From Deinococcus gobiensis I-0 (GTDB taxonomy: Bacteria > Deinococcota > Deinococci > Deinococcales > Deinococcaceae), in assembly GCF_000252445.1 (NCBI RefSeq), contig NC_017790.1, positions 2,586,501 through 2,650,500 of the forward strand: a stretch of 64,000 nt of DNA. Reading direction: 5' to 3'. Shown one piece after another: positions 11,341 through 28,873 of this stretch (position 1 is its first letter; each line of letters starts with the position of its first letter). Below the pieces are notes generated by a model. The model saw nothing but the letters and a program-made list of their open reading frames with translations, was not told the DNA's origin and ran no database searches. The position numbers and the translations under genes are program-made.

Positions 11341-11378
11341 AAGGAGGTGGACGCCCCTGTTCCGGCGTCCACCTCCTT
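11341..11378. terminator. Bidirectional hairpin between convergent genes
   Basis: A perfect 15-bp stem (11341-11355 with 11364-11378) and an 8-nt loop between the permease (+) and plsY (-) stops. The T-runs are short, but the position and strength fit termination for both strands. Confidence 0.7.
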
Positions 11379-11394
11379 ACTTTGGGCCCGGCTC

Positions 11395-12009
11395 CTAGTT
11401 CAGGACCTTCTTCTCGGCGGGCTTGTCGCCCAGGCGGCGCTCGGTCCCGGCCTGGAGACGGCGCACATTGTCGCGGTGCTGCCAGATGAGCAGCCCGGCC
11501 AGCACGGCGACGACCAGCGAGAGCCACAGGGGGCGCGCGAGGCTCAGGCTCAGGACCACCGCCGCGACCGCGCCAACGATGCTGCCCGCACTGACGAAGC
11601 GGGTGAGCCACATACAGAAGATCGCCACGGCGGCCACGCCCAGCCCGGCCAGCGGGTCGAGCACCGCGATGACGCCGAAACTGGTCGCCACCCCTTTGCC
11701 GCCCCGGAACCCCAGAAAGGGGCTGAAGTTGTGCCCCACCACGGCGGCCACCCCGCACAGCGCCGCGACCGGCTCGTCGAGATGCAGGGCGCGGGCGATG
11801 ACGACCGCCAGCACGCCCTTGAGGATGTCGAAGATCGCCACCGCCAGCGCCGGACCCTTGCCCAGCGAGCGCAGCACGTTGGTCGCGCCGCTGTTGCCGC
11901 TGCCCACCTGCCGGATATCCACGCCGCGCGAACGGGCCACCCAGGCCGCTGCCGGCACGGCTCCTATGACATAGGCGATCAGAACCGCGAGCACGGCGAA
12001 CAGGGACAC
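11395..12009 (-). CDS. plsY: Glycerol-3-phosphate acyltransferase PlsY
   Basis: Membrane enzyme of 204 aa that acylates glycerol-3-phosphate from acyl-phosphate, the first step of phospholipid synthesis. Family motifs are intact: [20 protein letters not shown], and [19 protein letters not shown]. About five membrane helices are seen. I place the start at GTG 12009, 7 nt after GACAAT, as in leaderless genes. GGAGG lies only 1 nt before this GTG but 7 nt before a CTG two codons later, so a CTG start is also possible. Confidence 0.92.
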   Translation of the reverse strand: MSLFAVLAVLIAYVIGAVPAAAWVARSRGVDIRQVGSGNSGATNVLRSLGKGPALAVAIFDILKGVLAVVIARALHLDEPVAALCGVAAVVGHNFSPFLGFRGGKGVATSFGVIAVLDPLAGLGVAAVAIFCMWLTRFVSAGSIVGAVAAVVLSLSLARPLWLSLVVAVLAGLLIWQHRDNVRRLQAGTERRLGDKPAEKKVLN

Positions 12010-12111
12010 GCCTCCGATTGTCGCACAACCGCTTTGCACCGCCTCCAAACCGCGTCCGGGCGGCGCGGAACGCCGGAAAAGCCCCGGACGCTCCCCACTG
12101 CACAAATGCTC

Positions 12112-12117
12112 TAGGCT
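12112..12117 (+). promoter_or_regulatory. -10-like TAGGCT
   Basis: Ten nt before the ATG at 12128, the longest gap in the leaderless set. Confidence 0.4.
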
Positions 12118-12127
12118 GCCGGGCGAC

Positions 12128-12580
12128 ATGTCCGCCTCCACTCCCGGCCCCCAGCTCCTCGACCATCTGGGAATCGCCACGCCCGACCTCGACACCGGCT
12201 CCGCGCCCTACCTCGCCCTGGGCCTGCGCGCCGAGGGCCCCGACGAGGAGGTCGCGCACCAGGGCGTGCGGGTGCGGGCCTTCCGGGTGGGCGACACCCT
12301 GATCGAGCTGCTCGCCCCCACCCGGCCGGACAGCGCGGTCGCGGCCTTTCTGGAGCGCCGGGGGCCGGGACTGCACCATGCGGCCTACCGCGTGCCCGAC
12401 CTGGACGCCGAGGTCGCTCGCCTGGGTGCCCAGGGCGCGCCCTTCCTGGGTCCGGTGGCGGCCGGGCGGGCAGGTACGCGGGTCGCCTTCCTGCACCCGC
12501 GCTGGGGGCAGGGCACCCTGATCGAGCTGGTCGAACATCCGCACGTGGTCCCCGGTACGGAAGGACCGGCCGGGTCTTGA
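12128..12580 (+). CDS. mce: VOC protein, likely methylmalonyl-CoA epimerase
   Basis: A 150-aa protein with two VOC beta-alpha-beta-beta-beta modules. Metal ligands in the expected places are His in LLDHLGIA, Glu in LIELLAP, His in GLHHAAYRV and Glu in [10 protein letters not shown]. This spacing matches methylmalonyl-CoA epimerase, which interconverts the 2R and 2S forms for the B12 mutase. No mutase gene lies in this window. The stop overlaps the VanZ-like gene. Confidence 0.82.
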   Translation: MSASTPGPQLLDHLGIATPDLDTGSAPYLALGLRAEGPDEEVAHQGVRVRAFRVGDTLIELLAPTRPDSAVAAFLERRGPGLHHAAYRVPDLDAEVARLGAQGAPFLGPVAAGRAGTRVAFLHPRWGQGTLIELVEHPHVVPGTEGPAGS

Positions 12581-12999
12581 CCCCGCGCAACCCCTGCGCC
12601 GCGCCCGGCTGGTGGATTCCCGCACTGGCGATCGCCGGAGCCATCTGGGTGCTGAGCAGTTCGGCCGATACGCCAGGGCCGCCGCTGCATCATCCCCTCG
12701 ACTGGGCCGCGCATTTCCTGAGCTATCTGGCGCTGGGCTACGCGCTGGGCCGCGCGACCGGCCGCCCCACACTGGCCTGGTTGCTGGCCGCGTGGTGGGG
12801 CGCCGGCGACGAGATCCATCAGGCCTTCGTGCCGGGGCGCGAGGCGGGCATCGGCGACTGGTGGTTCGACCTCGCGGGGAGCGGCCTGGGCACGTGGCTG
12901 GCGGGCCGCGCCTGCCTGAAACGGAGCGCGCGGCGAAGCGGCCGGTCCGGAGAGGGGCCGGGTGCCCGCGAAACCCGGCAGGACGGAAACCGAGGCTAG
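12577..12999 (+). CDS. VanZ-family membrane protein
   Basis: A 140-aa protein starting at a TTG that overlaps the previous TGA (TTGA). It has four hydrophobic helices and the VanZ pattern: DWAAHFLSYLALGYALG, then GDEIHQAFVPGREAGIGDWWFDLAGSGLG. VanZ members have unclear roles, some in glycopeptide resistance. The basic, polar C-terminal tail looks disordered. Confidence 0.82.
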   Translation: MTPRNPCAAPGWWIPALAIAGAIWVLSSSADTPGPPLHHPLDWAAHFLSYLALGYALGRATGRPTLAWLLAAWWGAGDEIHQAFVPGREAGIGDWWFDLAGSGLGTWLAGRACLKRSARRSGRSGEGPGARETRQDGNRG

Positions 13000-13110
13000 C
13001 CCGGCGCAACGGCCCCGCCGACCGTTGCGCCGCATGAGCTGGCGAGGCCGTCTTCCTGAGCGTTTCTCCATCCTGTCGGCGCTGTGGCAGTTCTGTCAGG
13101 GGCGGCCCCC

Positions 13111-13116
13111 TAGGCT
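13111..13116 (+). promoter_or_regulatory. -10-like TAGGCT
   Basis: Six nt (GCGGGG) before the GTG of the MoxR gene at 13123. Confidence 0.5.
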
Positions 13117-13122
13117 GCGGGG

Positions 13123-14103
<981 letters not shown>

Positions 14104-14104
14104 G

Positions 14105-17080
14105 ATGACGGCCCCGCGCATCCCAGCCCCGGCCCGGCCCCCCACGCCCACGCTGCGCCCGACACGGCTGGGCGCCCTGTTCCTGCTCCTCGTGGTCCTG
14201 ACCCTGATCGGCTGCGTGAACTACAGCCTGAGCCTGGGCTACGGCCTGACCTTTCTGCTGGGCGGCGTGTGGGTCATCAGCGCGGCGCAGGCCCTGCGCA
14301 CGGTGCGCGGCGTGCGGGTCGGCCCGCCGGTGCCGGAAAGCGCCCCCGCGCTGGCCGGGCAGCCCCTGAGCTTCCGGGTGCCTCTGGGACGCGAGGGCCA
14401 CTCGGCGGCTCCGGGCGGCGCGCTGCGCCTGCGCGTGCGGGCGCGGCAGGGCGAGCAGACCCACACCCTGAGCGTCGCGGCCCTCGCCAGCCACCCGGAC
14501 GGCGGCCTGACCCTGACCCTGCTGGACCCCCGGCGCGGCGCCCTAAACCTGGAAGGCTGGCGCCTGAGCGGCCTGGACCCCCTGGGCCTGTGGAGCGCCG
14601 ACCTGCCCCTGACCGCCGAGACCGGTCCCGGCGAGCTGCGGCTGTGGGTGGCCCCCGCGCCCGAGGCCCAGGCCCCGGCGCCGCCGACCCTCTTCGCCGC
14701 CGGACACGCCGAGACCGGGCGGCGCGCGGCAGGCCAGGACGACCTCGCGGGGCTGCGGCCCTACCAGGCGGGCGACGCTCCCCGGCTGGTGTCGTGGCGC
14801 CACGCCGCGCGCACCGGGGCGCTGCTCACCCGCGAGTACGACGCCCCGGCCGGGCAGGCCCCGGCGCTGGACTGGGCCGCGACCACCGGGCTGCAAGGGC
14901 CCGAGGCGCGGCTCTCGCGGCTGTGCGCCTGGGTGCTCGCGGCGCGCGCACAGGGCGACGCCTTCTCGTTTTCGCTGCCCGGCACGGCCCTCGCGGCGGC
15001 GGCGGGCGAGGCGCAGGTGGCGGCGGCCCTGGGGGCACTGGCGGCCTTCGGCACACCCCCGGCCGTGCCCGCGCCTCCTCCGGCAAGACGCAGCCTCTTC
15101 TCCCCTACCAGCCGCGAAACCCTGCCCGCCGGGCCGCTGCGCTTCTCGCTGCTGGCGCTGGCGGTCGCGCTGCTGCCGGGGGTGCTGCGCCAGCCGGTGT
15201 GGCTCACGGCGCTGCTGGCGGCGGGGCTGGGCTACGCGGCGCTGCGGGCGGGCCAGAATCAGGGCGCCGCGCCGCGCGGGACACGGCGCCTTCCGGCCCT
15301 CCCGGCCGCCGCACTGGCGCTGGTCGCCGTGCTGGGCGCGCTGGGCCTGAACGCCGCCTACGGCACGCTGCTCGGGCAGGACGCGGGCACCGCGCTGCTG
15401 GGCCTGCTCATCGTGCTCAAGGCGGCCGAGACGCACACCCGGCGCGACGCCCGGCTGCTCTCCTTGCTGGGCCTGTTCCTGACGAGCACCCACTTCTTCC
15501 ACGACCAGGGGCCGCTGACCGCGCTGCACGCCCTGCTGGCGACGGCGGCCCTGCTCGCCGCGCTGGGCGGCTGGACCCTGGAGGACGGCGAGGACCACGC
15601 GGCCGACGACGCGCCCGCGCCCACCACCGGCCTGCGCCGCGCCGGCCAGCTGATGCTGCTGGCCGCCCCCCTGGCCGCGCTCCTCTTCGCCCTGTTTCCG
15701 CGTCCGGACGGCCCGCTGTGGCAGCTCCCCATCCAGCAGGGCGCGCAGACCGGGCTGGCCGACAGCATCAGCGCGGGCGAGTTCAGCAACCTCGCCCAAA
15801 GCCGCGAGGTGGCCTTCCGCGCCGACTTCACGGGCACCGTGCCCGCCCCCGAGGAGCGCTACTGGCGCGGCCCGGTGTACGAGCTGTACGACGGCCTGCG
15901 CTGGACGCAGCTCCGGGCCTTCTTCAATCCCACACCTGTCCAGGTGTTCGGCCCCACCCGCAGCTACAGCGTCACGCTGGAACCGAGCGGCAAGCCCTGG
16001 CTGCTGGCGCTGGACGTGCCGGTCACGCAGCCGCGCGGCACCTACTTCACCAGCGCCTTCCAGGCGGCGGCCTACCCGCCCCCCACGCGGCGCACCCGCT
16101 ACACCTTCACGCAGCAGGCCGCCCGCCTGGGCCTGAACGAGGACGAGCGGCGGCTGAACCTGAACCTGCAACTGCCGCCCGGCCAGAACCCGCGTGCCGT
16201 AGCCCTGGCGCAGGAGTGGCGCAGCCTCGCGCCCGCTCAGCGCGTGCAGGCGGGGCTGGACGTGTTCCGCAGCGGCTTCAGCTACAGCCTGACTCCGCCT
16301 ACGCTGCCCGAGCAGAACCGCATCGACGCTTTTCTGTACAGCAGCCGCGTGGGCTTCTGCGAGCATTTCGCCAGCGCCTTCACCTTCCTGATGCGGGCGG
16401 CGGGCGTGCCGGCGCGCATCGTGGGCGGCTACCAGGGCGGCGAGATCAACCCCGACGGCGGCTACCTGACCGTGCGCCAGCAGGACGCCCACGCCTGGGC
16501 CGAGGTCTGGCTCGCGGGGCAGGGCTGGGTGCGGGTGGACCCGACCGCCGTGGTGGCCCCCGCCCGCATCCGCGCCGACCTGGGCACCGCCCTGACCCAG
16601 CCGCAGGCGACCGCCGCGCGGCCCCCCGGCACGCTGGCCCGCGCCCTGCTGCGCGTGGACGCCCTGCAAAACAGCTGGAACACCTGGGTCGCGGGCTACG
16701 ACGGCACCCAGCAGCGCACCCTGCTGGCCCGCCTGGGGGTACAGGGCGTCGGCTCGGCCCCCTATCTGCTGGCGCTGGCGGCCCTGGCGGGGCTGGCGCT
16801 GCTGCCGGGGCTGCTGCTCGCTCGGCGCGCCGCCCGTCCCCGCGATCCCCTCGCGCGCAGCCTGCACGACCTCGGCGCGCGCCTGGGCCTGCCCCAGCAC
16901 CCCGGCGAGACCCCCACCGCCTACGCCGCGCGGGCGGGCGCGCAGTTCCCCGGGCTGGCGGCCGAGCTGCGCGCCGTGGCCGCCGAGTACAACCGCCTGC
17001 GCTACGGCCGCGCGGGCGCCGACCCGGCCGGGGTGCGGGCGCTGCGCGCGCGGGTACGGCAGGTGCGCCGGCCCCGCTGA
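14105..17080 (+). CDS. DUF58-TgpA fusion: membrane transglutaminase-like protein
   Basis: A 991-aa protein joining two proteins that are usually separate. Residues 1-330 are DUF58-like: two N-terminal helices and the hallmark LRPYQAGDAPRLVSWRHAARTGALL near 216. Residues 340-550 are the membrane helices of a TgpA/DUF3488 protein. Residues 560-850 form an exported transglutaminase core with an apparently intact triad C752 (GFCEHF), H796 (DAHAWAE) and D812 (VRVDPT). One more membrane helix and a cytosolic DUF4129-like tail follow. The ATG comes one base after the moxR stop. The reaction and substrate are unknown; an envelope role is inferred. Confidence 0.88.
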   Translation: MTAPRIPAPARPPTPTLRPTRLGALFLLLVVLTLIGCVNYSLSLGYGLTFLLGGVWVISAAQALRTVRGVRVGPPVPESAPALAGQPLSFRVPLGREGHSAAPGGALRLRVRARQGEQTHTLSVAALASHPDGGLTLTLLDPRRGALNLEGWRLSGLDPLGLWSADLPLTAETGPGELRLWVAPAPEAQAPAPPTLFAAGHAETGRRAAGQDDLAGLRPYQAGDAPRLVSWRHAARTGALLTREYDAPAGQAPALDWAATTGLQGPEARLSRLCAWVLAARAQGDAFSFSLPGTALAAAAGEAQVAAALGALAAFGTPPAVPAPPPARRSLFSPTSRETLPAGPLRFSLLALAVALLPGVLRQPVWLTALLAAGLGYAALRAGQNQGAAPRGTRRLPALPAAALALVAVLGALGLNAAYGTLLGQDAGTALLGLLIVLKAAETHTRRDARLLSLLGLFLTSTHFFHDQGPLTALHALLATAALLAALGGWTLEDGEDHAADDAPAPTTGLRRAGQLMLLAAPLAALLFALFPRPDGPLWQLPIQQGAQTGLADSISAGEFSNLAQSREVAFRADFTGTVPAPEERYWRGPVYELYDGLRWTQLRAFFNPTPVQVFGPTRSYSVTLEPSGKPWLLALDVPVTQPRGTYFTSAFQAAAYPPPTRRTRYTFTQQAARLGLNEDERRLNLNLQLPPGQNPRAVALAQEWRSLAPAQRVQAGLDVFRSGFSYSLTPPTLPEQNRIDAFLYSSRVGFCEHFASAFTFLMRAAGVPARIVGGYQGGEINPDGGYLTVRQQDAHAWAEVWLAGQGWVRVDPTAVVAPARIRADLGTALTQPQATAARPPGTLARALLRVDALQNSWNTWVAGYDGTQQRTLLARLGVQGVGSAPYLLALAALAGLALLPGLLLARRAARPRDPLARSLHDLGARLGLPQHPGETPTAYAARAGAQFPGLAAELRAVAAEYNRLRYGRAGADPAGVRALRARVRQVRRPR

Positions 17081-17143
17081 GTCCCCCGGCCCGCTGCCCC
17101 CGACAACACGGGATTTGCTCCTATTGCGCGTTCCTGGCGGCGC

Positions 17144-17149
17144 TATCCT
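17144..17149 (+). promoter_or_regulatory. -10-like TATCCT
   Basis: Seven nt before the ATG at 17157. It supports that start over an in-frame upstream codon at 17115. Confidence 0.5.
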
Positions 17150-17156
17150 GCCGGGC

Positions 17157-20102
<2,946 letters not shown>

Positions 20103-20118
20103 CCTAAACGCCCCTTGC

Positions 20119-20155
20119 AGAAGGCCCCCGACGCGCTGCCGGGGGCCTTCTTTTT
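20119..20155 (+). terminator. Rho-independent terminator after the M16 protease gene
   Basis: A 12-bp perfect stem (20119-20130 with 20140-20151), a 9-nt loop and a T5 run. Confidence 0.88.
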
Positions 20156-20172
20156 GGGGAACATCCCAGCGG

Positions 20173-20233
20173 TTTTCAGGTGCTCGCTCCGCTCGATTCA
20201 GAGGGACCAAGGGCAACCCCTGGTCCCTCTGAA
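20173..20233 (-). repeat. 61-nt hairpin repeat, copy A
   Basis: On the minus strand it starts 8 nt after the symporter stop codon with TTCAGAGGGACC and forms a 14-bp hairpin (arms 20196-20209 and 20221-20234). It then continues GAGCGGAGCGAGCACCTGA. It aligns over its full 61 nt with copy B at 32876-32936, with about a dozen differences. It probably also terminates the symporter transcript, although it has no T-run. Confidence 0.75.
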
Positions 20234-20241
20234 TTCTGTTC

Positions 20242-21837
20242 TCAGTCGTGCGCGGCGACGGTGCCGTCCACGCCCGAGCCGGTGTAGGCCCGGAACTGCA
20301 TCTCCTCGAAGCGGCGCTCGTCCTCGCCCTCGTTGCGGCGCGCGGCCCCGACCATCGTGCCCAGCACCGCGAACAGGAAGCCGGCGGGGATGCTGACGAT
20401 GCCGGGGTTTTCCAGCGGGAAGATGGGCGCGGCCTGCACGACGTGGCGGCCGGTGGTCTTTTCGGGCGGGTCGATACCCCGGATGTTGGGGCTCACCGCG
20501 ATGAGGGCCAGGCAGGTCAGGATGCCGCCCACGATGCCCCAGATGGCCCCGGTCGCGTTGAACTTCTTCCAGAACAGCGTGAACAGGATCACCGGCAGGT
20601 TGGCCGAGGCGGCGATGGCGAAGGCCAGCGCGACCAGGAAGGCCACGTTCTGGTTCTTGGCGAGCAGGCCCAGCCCGATGGCGACCAGCCCGACCGCGAC
20701 CGTGGCGAGCCGCGCCACCTTGAACTGCTCGGCCTCGCCGACCTGCCCGCCGCGCAGCACACCGTTGTAGATGTCGTGCGTGAAGCTGGTGCTCGCGCTG
20801 ATGGTCAGGCCCGCGACGACTGCCAGGATCGTGGCGAAGGCCACCGCCGTCACGAAGGCCAGCCCGAACTCGCCGCCCACCGTGCCCGCGCCGCCGAAGA
20901 GCGCCTGCGCCAGCAGCGGGGCCGCCATGTTGCCCGCCGCGTTGGCGGCGACGATGGCGTCGCGGCCCAGCAGCACGTTCGCCGCGTTGCCCATGAAGGC
21001 GGTCATGACATAGAAGGCCCCGATGAGGACCATCGCCCACACCACGCTCTTGCGGGCGTCCTGGGCGGTGGGCACGGTGTAGAAGCGCACCAGGATGTGC
21101 GGCAGCCCGGCGGTGCCCAGCACGAGGGCCATGCACAGCGAGATCAGGTCGATGGGGTTCTTGTACTTCACGCCCGCGCCCAGGAACTCCGCGCCGCTCC
21201 GGGCCTCGACCTGCCCCAGCAGGTTGCTGAACGAAAAGCCGAAGCGGCTCAGGATCAGGAAGGTCATGACGATGGTGGCGAACATCAGGAGCACGGCCTT
21301 GACGATCTGTACCCAGGTCGTGGCGAGCATGCCGCCCACGACCACGTAGACGATCATCAGGATGCCCACGAGCGGAATCGCCAGTTCGGGGCGCAGCACG
21401 CCGCCCGAGAGCAGCGAGATCAGGCTGCCGGCGCCGACCACCTGCGCGATCATGTAGAAGGTGCTCACGACGATGGTGCTGACGGCCGCGTACATCCGCA
21501 CGCGCGGGTCGCGCAGGCGGTAGACGAGCATGTCGGCCAGGGTGTACTTGCCCAGGTTGCGCAGCGGCTCGGCCACGATGAACAGCACCGTCAGGTAGGC
21601 GATGAACCAGCCCACCGAGTACATGAAGCCGTCGTAGCCGTTCAGGGCGATCAATCCGGTGATGCCCAGGAAGGACGCCGCCGACATGTAGTCCCCGGCG
21701 ATGGCGATGCCGTTCTGCGTCGCGCTGATCTTGCCCCCGGCCACATAGAAGTCGCTGGCGCTCGTGTTGCGCCGCGAGGCCCAGAAGGTGATGCCCAGCG
21801 TCAGGGCCACGATGAGGGCCGCCAGCAGCAGGGTCAC
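20242..21837 (-). CDS. actP: Sodium:solute symporter, cation/acetate type
   Basis: A 531-aa membrane protein with about 13 helices. SSS-family signatures are visible: [29 protein letters not shown] at the N-terminus, and [25 protein letters not shown], which is characteristic of ActP/MctC monocarboxylate carriers. Acetate or a similar short acid is the likely substrate, imported with Na+. The GTG start overlaps the stop of the DUF485 gene (GTGA), the usual yjcH-actP arrangement. Confidence 0.9.
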   Translation of the reverse strand: MTLLLAALIVALTLGITFWASRRNTSASDFYVAGGKISATQNGIAIAGDYMSAASFLGITGLIALNGYDGFMYSVGWFIAYLTVLFIVAEPLRNLGKYTLADMLVYRLRDPRVRMYAAVSTIVVSTFYMIAQVVGAGSLISLLSGGVLRPELAIPLVGILMIVYVVVGGMLATTWVQIVKAVLLMFATIVMTFLILSRFGFSFSNLLGQVEARSGAEFLGAGVKYKNPIDLISLCMALVLGTAGLPHILVRFYTVPTAQDARKSVVWAMVLIGAFYVMTAFMGNAANVLLGRDAIVAANAAGNMAAPLLAQALFGGAGTVGGEFGLAFVTAVAFATILAVVAGLTISASTSFTHDIYNGVLRGGQVGEAEQFKVARLATVAVGLVAIGLGLLAKNQNVAFLVALAFAIAASANLPVILFTLFWKKFNATGAIWGIVGGILTCLALIAVSPNIRGIDPPEKTTGRHVVQAAPIFPLENPGIVSIPAGFLFAVLGTMVGAARRNEGEDERRFEEMQFRAYTGSGVDGTVAAHD

Positions 21838-22148
21838 GCCGCGCCCCCCAGGCCCCGCGCCTCACGCGCCAGGCGGTCGAAGGTGCGGGCCTTGACCACG
21901 TACACGGCCGCCAGCACCCAGCCCATCGCGAACTCGGCGAAGGCCAGCACATAGCCGAAAGTCACGTTGCCGAAGACCTTGGTCGCCATCAGCGGCTTGT
22001 TGTAGCCGGCCAGCAGCGGCAGCAGGAAATACAGCACCAGAAAGAGAAGGGTCATCGTCACCGTGAAGCGGTTGCGCTCCGCGACGAGTTGCGCGAAGGC
22101 CGCATTCCGGGAAGACGGCGGCGCGGCGGACGGATGGGTCACGGTCAT
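21834..22148 (-). CDS. DUF485 membrane protein (YjcH-like)
   Basis: A 104-aa protein with two membrane helices ([19 protein letters not shown] and the segment around [18 protein letters not shown]) typical of DUF485. These proteins accompany acetate symporters, and their function is unclear. I chose ATG 22148 because GGAGG lies 5 nt upstream. It is coupled to the symporter gene by a 4-nt overlap. Confidence 0.87.
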   Translation of the reverse strand: MTVTHPSAAPPSSRNAAFAQLVAERNRFTVTMTLLFLVLYFLLPLLAGYNKPLMATKVFGNVTFGYVLAFAEFAMGWVLAAVYVVKARTFDRLAREARGLGGAA

Positions 22149-22221
22149 CTGAACCTCCAGCAGCGGTATGGGGGCGGGAACGGACTTCGCGGCCTCCTGA
22201 ACGGGTTGTGAGAACAGGTCC

Positions 22222-22250
22222 AGCGTAGGGGCCTGTTGTGAAGATTTCAA
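22222..22250 (-). promoter_or_regulatory. Promoter of the symporter operon
   Basis: TTGAAA (22245-22250), a 17-bp spacer, then TACGCT (22222-22227), giving a leader of about 65 nt. Direct repeats GTTGTGA at 22205 and 22235, exactly 30 bp apart, and an AACAGG/CCTGTT inverted pair (22213, 22232) flank the -10 and may bind a regulator. Confidence 0.6.
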
Positions 22251-22362
22251 TAGACCCGGTTCAGACTGACTGGCTTGCAGGTAGGAAGGGGGACGCTGCG
22301 GAGCGCGCCGGTGAAGGGAAGGCAAATGCGAGTCAGGCCTCCCGGCCGCGCGGCCCAGCCGC

Positions 22363-22368
22363 TATGGT
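22363..22368 (+). promoter_or_regulatory. -10-like TATGGT
   Basis: Six nt (TGAGGC) before the GTG start of moaA at 22375. Confidence 0.5.
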
Positions 22369-22374
22369 TGAGGC

Positions 22375-23385
<1,011 letters not shown>

Positions 23386-23476
23386 GGGCCTGTCCTCACC
23401 GCCCCCGTCCGGCGTCCTGTGGGCGCGGCGCGGCGCCAAAGTTGTTCCTGACCCCGTGACGGCCAGGGGCCCGAGC

Positions 23477-23505
23477 TTGTGTACTCTTCACACTATCTTT
23501 AGACT
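23477..23505 (+). promoter_or_regulatory. Promoter of the GntR regulator
   Basis: TTGTGT (23477-23482), a 17-bp spacer and TAGACT (23500-23505), then a leader of about 36 nt with GGAGGGATGC before the ATG. The spacer contains GTGTACTCTTCACAC, a loose inverted repeat that could be an autoregulatory site. Confidence 0.5.
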
Positions 23506-23537
23506 GAGCGGAAGCGCCGCCTGCCAGCGGATTGCCC

Positions 23538-24240
<703 letters not shown>

Positions 24241-24295
24241 GCGCGGCTACACTCCCCGGCGGAAGCCTGAGAATGGGCCGGTGCGCGGCGGCAAA

Positions 24296-24309
24296 TGGTA
24301 ACGTTTCCA
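24296..24309. promoter_or_regulatory. LacI-type operator candidate upstream of treX
   Basis: TGGTAACGTTTCCA is a 14-bp near-palindrome with a central CG and one mismatched pair, the classic shape of LacI/MalR/CcpA sites. It lies about 110 bp before the treX start and touches CATAATAA, a possible -10. It suggests sugar-responsive repression of the trehalose operon. No LacI gene is in this window. Confidence 0.55.
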
Positions 24310-24417
24310 TAATAAACGGCGGCGGCAAGGTGGGCCGCCGCTGCTTACTCTGGAAGGCACTGTGACGGCGGGCCACCCCTGGCCCACTTTCCGCGCCACG
24401 TTGCCCAAGGAGCTGTA

Positions 24418-26553
<2,136 letters not shown>

Positions 26554-26587
26554 GCCCCGCCCCACCGCGACCATGCCCCGGCCACCC

Positions 26588-26639
26588 GCCTCCGCTCCGT
26601 GTGCCGGGGCCTTCCTGTGGGCGGCGCCGGAGCGGAGGC
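26588..26639 (+). terminator. Hairpin downstream of treX
   Basis: GCCTCCGCTCC pairs perfectly with GGAGCGGAGGC across 30 nt. There is no T-run; it could stabilise the treX mRNA end rather than terminate. Confidence 0.35.
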
Positions 26640-26673
26640 CGGCCCCACCGCCAGCGTCCCCGGCGGCCCTTGT

Positions 26674-26853
26674 TCAGACGGCGGCCACAGCCTGAAGGCC
26701 GGCCAGGCGGCCACCGTCGGCGACGGCCCGACCGGACCCGAAGGGGCTTGACTGTCCGCCCACCAGGGGCAACACCCGGTGCCCGAAGATGAAGGCCGCG
26801 TCACCGTCTGCGGTCTGTACCGCCTCCAGAGGGTTTTCACCGCCGTCAGCCAT
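26674..26853 (-). CDS. Doubtful small ORF, 59 aa
   Basis: An antisense-oriented frame in the treX-treZ gap ([18 protein letters not shown] at the N-terminus). Its amino-acid balance is plausible for a small soluble protein. AAAGGA lies just 3 nt before the ATG, which is closer than ideal. It has no recognised family and may be chance. Confidence 0.25.
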   Translation of the reverse strand: MADGGENPLEAVQTADGDAAFIFGHRVLPLVGGQSSPFGSGRAVADGGRLAGLQAVAAV

Positions 26854-26995
26854 GAATCCTTTAGCTGTTTGTTCATCTGTCCCGGATTTTTCCGGCGTCT
26901 GCCTTGACCGTCTTCTCACGGGCCGGAAATTGCGGCCCTTTAGCCTCGGCGGTTGATTGCCTCGCCTGCGGGCGACGGTGCCAAAGGAGCAGCAT

Positions 26996-28869
<1,874 letters not shown>

Positions 28870-28873
<4 letters not shown>

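Larger units (their letters stand above)
26554..26995. other. Intergenic region between treX and treZ (442 bp)
   Basis: It holds a long hairpin (11-bp stem, 26588-26598 with 26629-26639, 30-nt loop) soon after treX and a possible minus-strand 59-codon ORF. It also has TTGACC at 26904-26909 with only a weak -10 17-18 bp on, and an inverted repeat GGGCCG/CGGCCC around 26920-26938. AAAGGAG precedes treZ. A separate treZ promoter is possible but not demonstrated. Confidence 0.5.
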
